From positions 10,025 through 74,024 of the forward strand of contig SFFJ01000005.1 in the NCBI GenBank assembly GCA_004557855.1: 64,000 nt of DNA. The letters are read 5' to 3'. Made by a program: the position numbers and the translations under genes. Below are positions 41,443 through 49,760 of the stretch, one piece after another (position 1 is the stretch's first letter; each line of letters opens with the position of its first letter). Origin of the DNA: Oscillospiraceae bacterium (GTDB taxonomy: Bacteria; Bacillota; Clostridia; Oscillospirales; Ruminococcaceae). The notes under the pieces were generated by a model. The model had not been told where the DNA came from, ran no database searches, and worked only from the letters and a program-made list of their open reading frames with translations.

Positions 41443-44031
41443 ATGAAAGTCCTTGCCTTTGATGCCAACAGTATCGTCAACCGAGCCTTTTACGGGGTGC
41501 GGCTGCTCTCCACGCAGGATGGCACCTACACCAACGCCGTCTACGGCTTTTTCAATATCATCTATAAGCTCATCGAGGAGCAGAAGCCGGACGCCGTTGC
41601 CTTTGCCTTCGACCTGCACGCGCCCACCTTCCGCCACAAAATGTACGAGCCGTACAAGGGCACCCGCAAGGGAATGCCGGAGGAGCTGCGCCGGCAGATG
41701 CCCTTGGTAAAGGAAATGCTGCGGCTTTTGGGCTACCCCATTCTGGAAACCGAGGGCTACGAGGCGGACGATATCCTGGGCAGCCTGGCCCGGCAGGGGG
41801 AGAAAAACGGCGACACCGTGCTGCTTTGCACCGGCGACCGGGACTCCTTGCAGCTCATCACCGACTGCGTCAGCGTAATTCTGGCCAAAACCGCCCCGCA
41901 GGGCGCCGTCTACGAAACGATGACCCCCGCCGCCATCCGGGAAAAATACGGCGTCGAGCCGAAGGAACTCATCGAGGTCAAGGCGCTGATGGGCGACACC
42001 TCCGATAACATCCCCGGCGTGCCGGGCATCGGGGAAAAGAGCGCCCTTTCCCTCATCGTCAAATACCACACCGTCGAATATATCTACGCCCATTTGGACG
42101 AGTTGGAGCTGACCCCCTCCCTACGCAAAAAGCTGACCGAGGGCAGAATAACCGCCGCCATCAGCCGGGAGTTGGGAACCATCTGCTGCGAGGTGCCGGT
42201 GCCGGCGTGGAGCGAGCTGACCCCCGCCCCCCGGCAGGAGGAGGCACTTTATGCCTTCCTTTCCCGGCTGGAGCTCAACCGGCTCATCACCCGACTGGGC
42301 CTGACCGCCCCTGCTGCCATGCCGCAGCCGCCCGCCGCCGGGCTGGAGCCGCCGACCGTCACCTTTACCCCGCTGACCGGCGAGACCGACTGCGCCGCAT
42401 GGGGGAAGGATACCCCCCTGAACCTTTCCATTGCGTGGAATGAGGACGGCACCCCCGCCGCATTGTGCCTGCTGTGCGGAGAAACGCTGACCGGCTGCGC
42501 CGACCCCGCCGCCGACCTGTGGCAAAGGATTTTTTCGCTGCCCAATCCCAAGATCATCGCCGACGCCAAGCCCTGCTATAAGGCTGCATTGAAGTCGGGG
42601 AGCGACCTTGCCGCCCTGTGGATGGATACGGGACTGGCGGGCTACCTGCTCAATCCCAATGCGGGCAGCTACGCCGTGGAACGCCAGCTGGCGCAGCACG
42701 GGCTTTCCCTGCCTGCGGCAAAGGCGCCGGAGGCGCTGGTGCCCCTTGCACGGGAATGTCTGGGGCTCATGCTGCTTTCCCCCATACTGGAACGGGAGCT
42801 GGAGGCCAACCGTCAGCAAAAGCTGCTGCGGGAAATGGAGCAGCCCCTTTGCGAGGTGCTGGCCTCGATGGAGCTGACCGGCTTTCGGATCGACCGCAAG
42901 GGCCTTGCGGAATTCGGGGTCTATCTGGACGGGCTGACCGCCGCACTGGAGCAGGAGATCTACACCCTTGCCGGCGGGGAGTTCAACATCAATTCCCCCA
43001 AGCAGCTGGGCGACGTGCTGTTCGGCAAGCTGGAGCTCCCCGCAAAGAAAAAGACCAAAAGCGGCTATTCCACCAATGCCGAGGTGCTGGAGGAGCTGAT
43101 CCCCTATCACCCCATCGTCAGCAAGATACTGGAGTACCGCAAATATAAAAAGCTTTCCTCCACCTATGTGGAGGGCCTCAAGGACACCATCGGCCCCGAC
43201 AGCCGCATCCGTTCGGTGTTCCGCCAGACCGATACCCGTACCGGCCGCATCAGCAGTGCCGAGCCGAATATGCAGAACATCCCCATCCGCACCGAGCCGG
43301 GCAGCCGGATGCGGGACTTCTTCGAGGCGGAGGAGGGCAACCTGCTGGTGGACGCCGACTATTCCCAGATCGAGCTGCGGGTGCTGGCGGCGCTGGCAAA
43401 CGATACCGCAATGATCGCCGCCTTCCGGGAGGGGGTGGATATCCACACCCGTACCGCCGCACAGGTCTTTGATCTGCCGGAGGCCTTTGTCACCCCGCAG
43501 ATGCGCTCCCGCGCCAAGGCCGTCAATTTCGGTATCGTCTACGGCATCGGCGCCTTCTCCCTCTCCCGGGATATCGGCGTTTCGATGCAGGAGGCCAATA
43601 CCTATATCAAAAACTACAAGGAAACGTACAGCGGAATCGCCGCCTATCTGGATCGCTCCATTGAGGACGCAAGGGAAAAGGGCTACGCCGAAACGCTGTT
43701 CGGCCGCCGCCGCCCCCTGCCGGAATTAAAGGCCTCCAACCGGGTGCAGCGTGCCTTCGGGGAACGGGTGGCCATGAACGCCCCCATCCAGGGCACCGCC
43801 GCCGATATCATCAAGATCGCCATGGTGCGGGTGTACCGCCGCCTGAAAAAGGAGGTCCCCGCCGCCCGCCTGATTTTGCAGGTGCATGATGAGCTGATCG
43901 TCGAGACCCCGCAGGAAACCGCCGAAGCGGTGCGGGAGCTGGTACGGCAGGAGATGGAATCCGCCGTGCAGCTGGCCGTCCCGCTGCTGGTGGATGCCAA
44001 GGTGGGCAAAACGTGGGGCGAGGCGCATTGA
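41443..44031 (+). CDS. polA: DNA polymerase I
   Basis: An 862-aa family A polymerase. N-terminal 5' nuclease (FDLHAPTFRHKMYEPYKGTRKGMP, EADDILGSLA, GDTSDNIPGVPGIG), a middle 3'-5' exonuclease-like domain that seems to have lost its acidic residues, as is common in Firmicutes, and the polymerase domain with motif A DYSQIELRVLA (~638), motif B RSRAKAVNFGIVYG (~690) and motif C QVHDELIVE (~814). Acts in repair and Okazaki fragment maturation. AAGGAGG sets ATG 41443; the long upstream frame is only open reading. Confidence 0.97.
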   Translation: MKVLAFDANSIVNRAFYGVRLLSTQDGTYTNAVYGFFNIIYKLIEEQKPDAVAFAFDLHAPTFRHKMYEPYKGTRKGMPEELRRQMPLVKEMLRLLGYPILETEGYEADDILGSLARQGEKNGDTVLLCTGDRDSLQLITDCVSVILAKTAPQGAVYETMTPAAIREKYGVEPKELIEVKALMGDTSDNIPGVPGIGEKSALSLIVKYHTVEYIYAHLDELELTPSLRKKLTEGRITAAISRELGTICCEVPVPAWSELTPAPRQEEALYAFLSRLELNRLITRLGLTAPAAMPQPPAAGLEPPTVTFTPLTGETDCAAWGKDTPLNLSIAWNEDGTPAALCLLCGETLTGCADPAADLWQRIFSLPNPKIIADAKPCYKAALKSGSDLAALWMDTGLAGYLLNPNAGSYAVERQLAQHGLSLPAAKAPEALVPLARECLGLMLLSPILERELEANRQQKLLREMEQPLCEVLASMELTGFRIDRKGLAEFGVYLDGLTAALEQEIYTLAGGEFNINSPKQLGDVLFGKLELPAKKKTKSGYSTNAEVLEELIPYHPIVSKILEYRKYKKLSSTYVEGLKDTIGPDSRIRSVFRQTDTRTGRISSAEPNMQNIPIRTEPGSRMRDFFEAEEGNLLVDADYSQIELRVLAALANDTAMIAAFREGVDIHTRTAAQVFDLPEAFVTPQMRSRAKAVNFGIVYGIGAFSLSRDIGVSMQEANTYIKNYKETYSGIAAYLDRSIEDAREKGYAETLFGRRRPLPELKASNRVQRAFGERVAMNAPIQGTAADIIKIAMVRVYRRLKKEVPAARLILQVHDELIVETPQETAEAVRELVRQEMESAVQLAVPLLVDAKVGKTWGEAH

Positions 44032-44066
44032 CGCTTTTCCCTGTTTGTGCAGCAACCGGGGCACAG

Positions 44067-44154
44067 GGCGGCGCAGCCGCCCAAGCCTCCGGCTTGGGCG
44101 CCATCCCCCCTGCGGGGGGACGGCAGGCGCGCTCCGCGCGCCGGCTGCGCCGCC
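44067..44154. repeat. Cloverleaf-type intergenic element, copy 10
   Basis: Closing arms GGCGGCGCAGCCG (44067-44079) and CGGCTGCGCCGCC (44142-44154) around CCCAAGCC-TCC and CCATCCCCCC-TGC hairpins and a third GC-rich one with loop TCC. GCCCCCTGCA lies on the right (44174-44183). Confidence 0.8.
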
Positions 44155-44243
44155 GGGCCCCGCCCCCTCCGCAGCCCCCTGCATTTTTCCGCATAACTCT
44201 TCCCCCCGCCCCCTCCGCAGCCCCCTGCAAGCCGCAGGCATAC

Positions 44244-44327
44244 GGGCCGCAGGCCAAGCCGCCCCGCAGGGGCGGCTTTCGGCGGGCTTCGCCCGCCGCG
44301 GCGGCTGCGCCGCCGACCCTGCGGCCC
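44244..44327. repeat. Cloverleaf-type intergenic element, copy 11
   Basis: Closing arms GGGCCGCAGG (44244-44253) and CCTGCGGCCC (44318-44327) around AAGCCGCCCC-GCA, CGGCGGGC-TTC and CGGCGGC-TGC hairpins. GCCCCCTGCA flanks it on the left (44219-44228). Confidence 0.8.
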
Positions 44328-44442
44328 TCCCCGCCGACCCACACACATCCCCCGCCCACCCCCGCAAATTCCCCTAAAATATCCCATGAAACAATCCCTA
44401 CAAAAATCCAAATACTATACAAATCCGTCCCGCAATCTCCGC

Positions 44443-44535
44443 CATTTGTAAATTTTCCGTAAAAAAATGTTGCTTTTTAACCTTCCCGATGCAAAAAACC
44501 CCCGTTTTTGCCGTATTAGTGGGAGGACTTTTCCC
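44443..44535 (+). promoter_or_regulatory. Conserved 93-nt leader, copy B (upstream of rimI)
   Basis: Gapless match to 25319-25411 (see there). The inverted repeat has one mismatch here, and the divergent 14-base segment instead completes a hairpin GCAAAAA-N7-TTTTTGC. Both copies end shortly before the Shine-Dalgarno of the downstream gene and both have a cloverleaf element just upstream. Confidence 0.6.
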
Positions 44536-44548
44536 GAAAGGAGCCGCT

Positions 44549-44992
44549 ATGCCGCTTACCATCCGCCCCGCCGTCCCCGCCGACCTGCCCGCCCTTGCCG
44601 CCCTGGAGCAGGCCTGCTTTTCCCACCCGTGGAGCGAAAACGGCCTTGCCGAAACGCTGCAAAACGGCCGGTCGGTGTTCCTTGCGGCGGAAAGGGAAGG
44701 GGAGGTGCTGGGCTACCTCGGTATGGAATTTGTGCTGGATGAGGGCAGCATCACCAATGTGGCGGTGTTCCCCGGCTGCCGCAGGCAGGGCGTCGCCGAT
44801 GCACTGGTCACCGGGCTGCTGCATAGGGCAGCGGCCATCGGCCTTGCCACCGTAACGCTGGAGGTCCGCCAAAGCAACGCCCCGGCCATCGCCCTTTACC
44901 ACAAGCACGGTTTTGTCCCGGTGGGACGCCGCAAAAACTACTATACCGCGCCCACGGAAGATGCTATACTGATGACAGCACCCGTGAAATAA
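44549..44992 (+). CDS. rimI: Ribosomal-protein-alanine N-acetyltransferase RimI-like
   Basis: A 147-aa GNAT with the RimI pattern: LEQACFSHPWSENGLAE near the start, GYLGMEFVLDEGSITNVAV, a coenzyme A loop GCRRQGVADALV, LEVRQSNAPAIALYHKHGFVPVGRRKNYY. RimI acetylates the N-terminus of protein S18; in Bacillota it is often encoded beside tsaB/tsaD, and tsaD lies 0.9 kb away. GAAAGGAG sets ATG 44549. Confidence 0.85.
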   Translation: MPLTIRPAVPADLPALAALEQACFSHPWSENGLAETLQNGRSVFLAAEREGEVLGYLGMEFVLDEGSITNVAVFPGCRRQGVADALVTGLLHRAAAIGLATVTLEVRQSNAPAIALYHKHGFVPVGRRKNYYTAPTEDAILMTAPVK

Positions 44993-45077
44993 AAAACCCG
45001 CGTATCGGCAAAAGGGCGGCCCGCCCCCCCGCCGACCCGCAAAAATAAGCAAAAACCGAGAAAAGGAGTGTTTCGCC

Positions 45078-45302
45078 ATGAAGAAAAATCCCATCCACTT
45101 TTACTGGGGCCGCAAAAACGGCCTGATCGTCACCCGTGAGGAGGTCGACGGCAGCAACCCCGAGGTCGTGTTCGTCAGCAACGCCCTCTCGCTGGACCGT
45201 CTGAAAAAGGCCGGCATCGCCGCCCTCGCCGGGCTGTTCCTGTTCTGGCGCATCACCCGCCTGATCCGCCGCATCACCCGCCGCCACCGGAAAGAAGATT
45301 AA
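45078..45302 (+). CDS. Small basic membrane protein
   Basis: A 74-aa protein with one membrane helix (~47-62, AGIAALAGLFLFW) and a strongly basic tail (RLIRRITRRHRK). Family unknown. GAAAAGGAG precedes the ATG. Located between rimI and a minisatellite. Confidence 0.55.
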   Translation: MKKNPIHFYWGRKNGLIVTREEVDGSNPEVVFVSNALSLDRLKKAGIAALAGLFLFWRITRLIRRITRRHRKED

Positions 45303-45311
45303 AAACGCCGC

Positions 45312-45780
45312 AAAATCAGCGGAGGGGAAAATCTGCCGAGAGGATAAAACCCGGAGGAAAAACCCGGAGGAAAAACCCGGAGGAAAAACCCGATGCCCGC
45401 CGAATGGCAAAAGGCAGAATAAAAATCCCGCCCGACCCGCAAAATCAACGGGAAAGATGTCATTGCCTTTGTAAAAATCAGCGGAGGGGAAAATCTGCCG
45501 AGAGAATAAAACCCGGAGGAAAAACCCGCCGCCCGCCGTTGGGCAAAAGGCCGAAAAAATCCCGCCAGACCCGCAAAAGCAGCGGGAAAAATGCCCTGCC
45601 ATTTGCTAAAATCAGCGGAGGGGAAAATCTGCCGAGAGGGTAAAACCCGGAGGAAAAACCCGCCGCCCGCCGTTGGGCAAAAGGCCGAAAAAATCCCGCT
45701 TGGCCCGCAAAACCAGCAGGAAAAATGTCCTTGCTTTGCAAAAACCAGCAGAGGAAAAAATCCACCCGCAAAAACGCCGG
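45312..45780. repeat. Minisatellite: 134-bp tandem repeat with inner 14-bp repeat
   Basis: Units starting AAAATCAGCGGAGGGGAAAA at 45312, 45474 and 45608, with a decayed fourth from about 45736. Unit 2 is 134 bp; unit 1 is 162 bp because the inner 14-mer (AACCCGGAGGAAAA type) is present three times instead of once, adding exactly 28 bp. 134 is not a multiple of three, so it is not a coding repeat. No gene is supported in 45303-45884. Confidence 0.8.
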
Positions 45781-45884
45781 GAGAATAATTCCCCTGCGCC
45801 CGCGCAAAAAACAGCCCCGGAGGGGAAGCCCGCCGGCTGTTCTTTGCGGGAGCGATGCCCTAAAAAACCTGAACCGGAGTTGCT

Positions 45885-46895
45885 ATGAAGATTATCAGTA
45901 TTGAAACCAGCTGTGATGAGACCGCTGCGGCGGTCATCGAGGACGGGCGCAAAATCTGTTCCTCGGTCATCCACACGCAGGTGGAGGAACACAAGCTATA
46001 CGGCGGGGTCGTGCCGGAAATTGCCTCCCGCCGCCACATTGAAGCCATCTGCGGGGTGACGGCCGAAGCGCTGGAGCAGGCCGGTCTGACCGTCCGGGAG
46101 GCGGACGCCATTGCCGTTACCGCCGCCCCGGGGCTCATCGGTGCGGTGCTGGTGGGGGTGAATTTCGCCAAGGGACTGGCGCTTTCCGCCGGGAAGCCCC
46201 TCATCCCGGTCCACCATATCCGCGGCCATGTGGCGGCCAATTATCTGGCCCACCCCGATTTGGAGCCGCCCTTTCTGGCGCTCATCGTCAGCGGGGGACA
46301 CAGCCACATCGTGCTGGTGAAGGATTACTGCGACTATGAGATTCTGGGCCGCACCACCGATGACGCCGCAGGCGAAGCCTTTGATAAGGCCGCCCGCTGC
46401 GTGGGGCTGCCCTACCCCGGCGGGGTGGCGCTGGATGCCATTTCCCGTGAGGGGGACCCCCATGCCTACCCGCTGCCCACCCCCCATGCCGAGGGAGAAT
46501 TCAACTTCTCCTTTTCGGGGCTGAAAACGGCGGTCATCAATCTGGCGCACAACGCCGAGCAAAAGGGGCAGCCGCTGGTTCCCGCCGACCTGGCCGCCAG
46601 CTTTTGCAGCCATGTCAGTGAGATTTTGTGGCAAAAGACGGCGGCTGCCGCCGGGCGGTACGGCTGCAAAAAAATCGTGCTGGCCGGGGGCGTTTCCGCC
46701 AACAGCTGGCTGCGGCAGCGGGCGGAACGGGGCTGCGCCGAAAAGGGCTGGCAGCTTTATATGCCGCCGCTTTCCCTCACCGGGGATAACGCTGCCATGA
46801 TCGGGGCGCAGGCCTACTACGAATACCGGGCGGGGCACACCGGGGACTGGTCCCTGAACGGCCTGCCCACTATGGAGATCACCGAGCAGTTCTGA
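45885..46895 (+). CDS. tsaD: tRNA N6-adenosine threonylcarbamoyltransferase TsaD
   Basis: A 336-aa ASKHA-fold protein with the TsaD marks ETSCDETAAAV, VVPEIASRRH, metal-binding HHIRGH (His111 and His115 region), LIVSGGHSH, GEAFDKAAR, FSFSGLKTA and LAGGVSANSWLR. It transfers the threonylcarbamoyl group to A37 of ANN-decoding tRNAs with TsaB/TsaE. trmO, acting on the same base, is 5 kb left. Confidence 0.96.
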   Translation: MKIISIETSCDETAAAVIEDGRKICSSVIHTQVEEHKLYGGVVPEIASRRHIEAICGVTAEALEQAGLTVREADAIAVTAAPGLIGAVLVGVNFAKGLALSAGKPLIPVHHIRGHVAANYLAHPDLEPPFLALIVSGGHSHIVLVKDYCDYEILGRTTDDAAGEAFDKAARCVGLPYPGGVALDAISREGDPHAYPLPTPHAEGEFNFSFSGLKTAVINLAHNAEQKGQPLVPADLAASFCSHVSEILWQKTAAAAGRYGCKKIVLAGGVSANSWLRQRAERGCAEKGWQLYMPPLSLTGDNAAMIGAQAYYEYRAGHTGDWSLNGLPTMEITEQF

Positions 46896-46913
46896 TGCTG
46901 CAGAGGGCAGGGA

Positions 46914-47002
46914 CGGGCCGCAGGCCCGGCGGTGCCCTGCACCGCCGCGGGCGGGCGGAGCCCGCCCGAAACCGCCCGAAGGACGGTTTGGCCTGCGGCC
47001 CG
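46914..47002. repeat. Cloverleaf-type intergenic element, copy 12
   Basis: Closing arms CGGGCCGCAGGCC (46914-46926) and GGCCTGCGGCCCG (46990-47002) around CGGCGGTGC-CCT, CGGGCGGGC-GGA and AAACCGCCC-GAA hairpins (one mismatch). Same closing arms as copy 7 but different inner hairpins. Confidence 0.85.
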
Positions 47003-47039
47003 GTGGCCCTGCCGGCTTGCCCCCTGCCAAAAAGTTGAC

Positions 47040-47090
47040 AAAAATTTAACAAATTTTTGGGTAGAAATTCCCGCGGGGATAGGGTATAAT
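47040..47090 (+). promoter_or_regulatory. Upstream region of pckG: inverted repeat and -10
   Basis: AAAAATTT-AAC-AAATTTTT (47040-47058) is a perfect dyad 26 bp before TATAAT (47085-47090). No good -35 is seen at 17 bp, so the promoter may need an activator; TTGACA at 47035-47040 is too far. The dyad is a candidate operator for gluconeogenic control. Confidence 0.4.
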
Positions 47091-47142
47091 AGAGGCGTAA
47101 AATAGGCCGGTTTTCCGGCATTATCAGAAGGGAGATATAAAA

Positions 47143-48924
47143 ATGGCACTTACTTCCAACAAGTCCGTTCTCAAGTGGGTCGACGAGATGGTCGCCCTCA
47201 CCAAGCCGGAAAAGGTCGTCTGGATCGACGGCAGCGAGGAACAGCTTGAAGCGCTGCGCGCCGAGAGCTGCTCCACCGGCGAAATGATCAAGCTGAACGA
47301 GGAAAAGCTGCCCGGCTGCTACCTGCACCGTTCCGCAGTCAATGATGTCGCCCGTGTAGAGGGCCGTACCTTCATCTGCACCCGCAAAAAAGAGGATGCA
47401 GGCCCCACCAACAACTGGATGGACCCCAAGGAGACCTACGAAAAGCTGGGTAAGCTCTTTGACGGCTCCATGAAGGGCCGCACCATGTATGTCATCCCCT
47501 ACTGCATGGCGCACGTCGGCTCCCCCTTTGCCAAGGTGGGCATCGAGCTGACCGACTCCATCTATGTCGTTCTTTCCATGGCCATCATGACCCGCATCGG
47601 GCAGAAGGTAATGGACTTCCTGGGCGACAGCGAGGATTTCGTAAAGGGTCTGCACTCCAAGAAGGACCTGGATGAGTCCGAGCGCTATATCGTCCACTTC
47701 CCGGAGGACAATACCATCTGGAGCATCAACTCCGGCTACGGCGGCAACGTGCTGCTGGGCAAAAAGTGCTTTGCCCTGCGCATCGCTTCCTTCCAGGCCA
47801 GAAAAGAGGGCTGGATGGCCGAGCATATGCTCATCCTCGGCATCGAGAACCCCGAGGGCGAGACCAAGTATGTCACCGCCGCCTTCCCCTCCGCCTGCGG
47901 CAAGACCAACCTTGCCATGCTCATCCCCCCCAAGAAATATGCCGATATGGGCTACAAGGCCTGGTGCGTCGGTGATGATATCGCCTGGCTGCGCATCGGC
48001 CCCGACGGCCGCCTGTGGGCTGTAAACCCCGAATACGGCTTCTTCGGTGTGGCGCCCGGCACCAACGCCAAGAGCAACCCCAACGCCCTGGAGACCACCC
48101 GCAAGAACACCATCTTCACCAACGTGGTGCAGAACCTGGACGACAATACCGTTTGGTGGGAGAAGCTGGACAAGAACCCGCCCAAGCACGCTCTGAACTG
48201 GAAGGGCGAGCCGTGGGACGGCAGCGACGGTACCCCCGGCGCTCATCCCAACAGCCGCTTTACCGCACCCAGCCTGAACTGCCCCTGCCTTTCCCCCGAA
48301 TATGAGAACCCCAACGGCGTTCCGGTTTCCGCTATCATCTTCGGCGGCCGCCGCGCCAAGACCGCTCCGCTGGTTTACCAGTCCCGTGACTGGGCCCACG
48401 GCGTCTTTGTAGGCTCCGCGATGGCCAGCGAGACCACCGCTGCCGCCACCGGTGCTGTCGGTGTGGTTCGCCGTGACCCCATGGCCATGCGTCCCTTCAT
48501 CGGCTACCATGCCGGCGATTACTTTGCACACTGGCTGGAGATGGGCGAAAAGCTGGGCGATAAGGCCCCGAAGATCTTCCATGTCAACTGGTTCCGCACC
48601 GATGACGAGGGCAACTTCCTGTGGCCCGGCTTCGGCGAGAATATGCGTGTGCTGCTGTGGATCCTGGCCCGCTGCGAGGGCAAGGTAAGCGCCCGTGAAT
48701 CCGCCATCGGCTACCTGCCCTATGTCAAGGATATTGACATCGAGGGGCTGGAGAACGAGGGCGAGGAATTCACCCACATGATGCTGGACGAACTGCTGAC
48801 CGTAGACAAGAAGCTGTGGCGTGAGGACGCCGAAGGCATCGAGGAATTCTACAACATGATCGGCGACCGCGTTCCCGCCAAGCTGCGGGAGGAGCTGGCC
48901 ACCCTCAAGAAGAACCTCGAATAA
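47143..48924 (+). CDS. pckG: Phosphoenolpyruvate carboxykinase (GTP)
   Basis: A 593-aa enzyme of the GTP-dependent class: RTMYVIPYCMAHVGSPFAKVG, P-loop FPSACGKTNLAM (~248-259), VGDDIAWLR with metal-binding Asp, NPEYGFFGVAPGT and FGGRRAKTAPLVYQ. It interconverts oxaloacetate and PEP; in fermenters it often runs toward oxaloacetate as a CO2-fixing anaplerotic step. Single gene with terminator at 48942. AAGGGAG sets the start. Confidence 0.97.
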   Translation: MALTSNKSVLKWVDEMVALTKPEKVVWIDGSEEQLEALRAESCSTGEMIKLNEEKLPGCYLHRSAVNDVARVEGRTFICTRKKEDAGPTNNWMDPKETYEKLGKLFDGSMKGRTMYVIPYCMAHVGSPFAKVGIELTDSIYVVLSMAIMTRIGQKVMDFLGDSEDFVKGLHSKKDLDESERYIVHFPEDNTIWSINSGYGGNVLLGKKCFALRIASFQARKEGWMAEHMLILGIENPEGETKYVTAAFPSACGKTNLAMLIPPKKYADMGYKAWCVGDDIAWLRIGPDGRLWAVNPEYGFFGVAPGTNAKSNPNALETTRKNTIFTNVVQNLDDNTVWWEKLDKNPPKHALNWKGEPWDGSDGTPGAHPNSRFTAPSLNCPCLSPEYENPNGVPVSAIIFGGRRAKTAPLVYQSRDWAHGVFVGSAMASETTAAATGAVGVVRRDPMAMRPFIGYHAGDYFAHWLEMGEKLGDKAPKIFHVNWFRTDDEGNFLWPGFGENMRVLLWILARCEGKVSARESAIGYLPYVKDIDIEGLENEGEEFTHMMLDELLTVDKKLWREDAEGIEEFYNMIGDRVPAKLREELATLKKNLE

Positions 48925-48941
48925 GAGAATCACTGTACGTC

Positions 48942-48974
48942 AGGCTCCCTCATCGGGTGATGGGGGAGCCTTTC
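48942..48974 (+). terminator. Terminator of pckG
   Basis: AGGCTCCCTCATC, loop GGGT, GATGGGGGAGCCT (to 48972) with one T-G pair, then TTCCCC; weak T-tract. Confidence 0.6.
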
Positions 48975-49005
48975 CCCGATAGTTGACCCGAAACCGGAGG
49001 ACGCC

Positions 49006-49524
49006 ATGGACTGCATTTTTGAAAATACCACCACCTTAACCCGCCGCAACCTGACCGAGATGGCCCGTGCCAACGCCCCGAAATGGAGCCTGCTGACCGG
49101 GCTGCTGCCGGCGGCTGCGGCCGTTGCCGTTGCGATATGGGACCTTGCCCGGCGGGGCATCACGCTGTGGGCGGGGCTGCTGCTTTTGGCGGCCTTTGCG
49201 CTGGTGATGACCACCTACGGCGCCCCGGCCCGGGTCGCCCTGAAGATCGCGAAGCGGAACATGAAAAAATACGGAAGCGAGGTGACGGCCACCCTGACCT
49301 TTTACGAGGACGTGGTGAAGGTGCACAACCGGCAGGAGGGTACCACCGGCGACCTGCGGTATGAGCAGATCATCGCCGTGCGGGAGACGCAGCACCTGTA
49401 CCTGCTGGAGCTGCCCGGCAAGGCGGCGCTGATGCTGGAGAAGACCGCCTTTTCCGCCGGCCGCCCGGAGGACTTCCTGCCCTTTATGCGGGGGAAGTGC
49501 CCGGGGAGGGTGGGGGCAAAATAA
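49006..49524 (+). CDS. YcxB-like membrane protein
   Basis: A 172-aa protein with two membrane helices (~30-67) and a C-terminal YcxB-like domain (TATLTFYEDVVKVHNRQ ... LRYEQIIAVRETQHLYLLELPGKAALMLEKTAF). Function unknown for the family. CCGGAGGA precedes the ATG. Ends at a strong terminator. Confidence 0.7.
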   Translation: MDCIFENTTTLTRRNLTEMARANAPKWSLLTGLLPAAAAVAVAIWDLARRGITLWAGLLLLAAFALVMTTYGAPARVALKIAKRNMKKYGSEVTATLTFYEDVVKVHNRQEGTTGDLRYEQIIAVRETQHLYLLELPGKAALMLEKTAFSAGRPEDFLPFMRGKCPGRVGAK

Positions 49525-49543
49525 GAGACTTTCCCGTAAACCG

Positions 49544-49577
49544 AAAGACGGCTGCCCTTTGCGGCAGCCGTCTTTTA
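49544..49577 (+). terminator. Terminator of the YcxB-like gene
   Basis: AAAGACGGCTGCC (49544-49556), loop, GGCAGCCGTCTTT (49563-49575), TATTG. Confidence 0.85.
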
Positions 49578-49609
49578 TTGCAGCAGGGACCCTGCAAGGG
49601 GGGCAGGGG

Positions 49610-49690
49610 CGCCCGCAGGGCAAACCGTCCGCAGGACGGTTTCGGCGGCTGCGCCGCCGGTTCCGGCGAAGCCGGAACGCCCTGCGGGCG
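49610..49690. repeat. Cloverleaf-type intergenic element, copy 13
   Basis: Closing arms CGCCCGCAGGGC (49610-49621) and GCCCTGCGGGCG (49679-49690) around AAACCGTCC-GCA, CGGCGGC-TGC and GTTCCGGC-GAA hairpins. Same closing arms as copies 1/2 but different hairpins. GCCCCCTGCA follows on the right (49695-49704). It sits between two terminators sharing the ACGGCTGCC stem. Confidence 0.85.
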
Positions 49691-49715
49691 GCCCGCCCCC
49701 TGCACAGACCACAAA

Positions 49716-49747
49716 ACGGCTGCCCCGGAGAGGGGCAGCCGTCTTTT
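49716..49747. terminator. Terminator of the sugar acetyltransferase gene
   Basis: ACGGCTGCCCC (49716-49726), loop GGAGA, GGGGCAGCCGT (49732-49742), CTTTTT on the plus side and TTTTG on the minus side. Confidence 0.75.
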
Positions 49748-49760
49748 TGCGTTTGCGGGG

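Noticed and set aside
45312..45780. CRISPR array
   Set aside because: The repeated blocks lie in near-identical tandem units with no unique spacers, and no cas gene is present.
44964..45992. Minus-strand open frames rich in Phe/Ser/Gly across the minisatellite
   Set aside because: Repeat period 134 is not a multiple of three, so the frame is not kept between units; no Shine-Dalgarno or family match.
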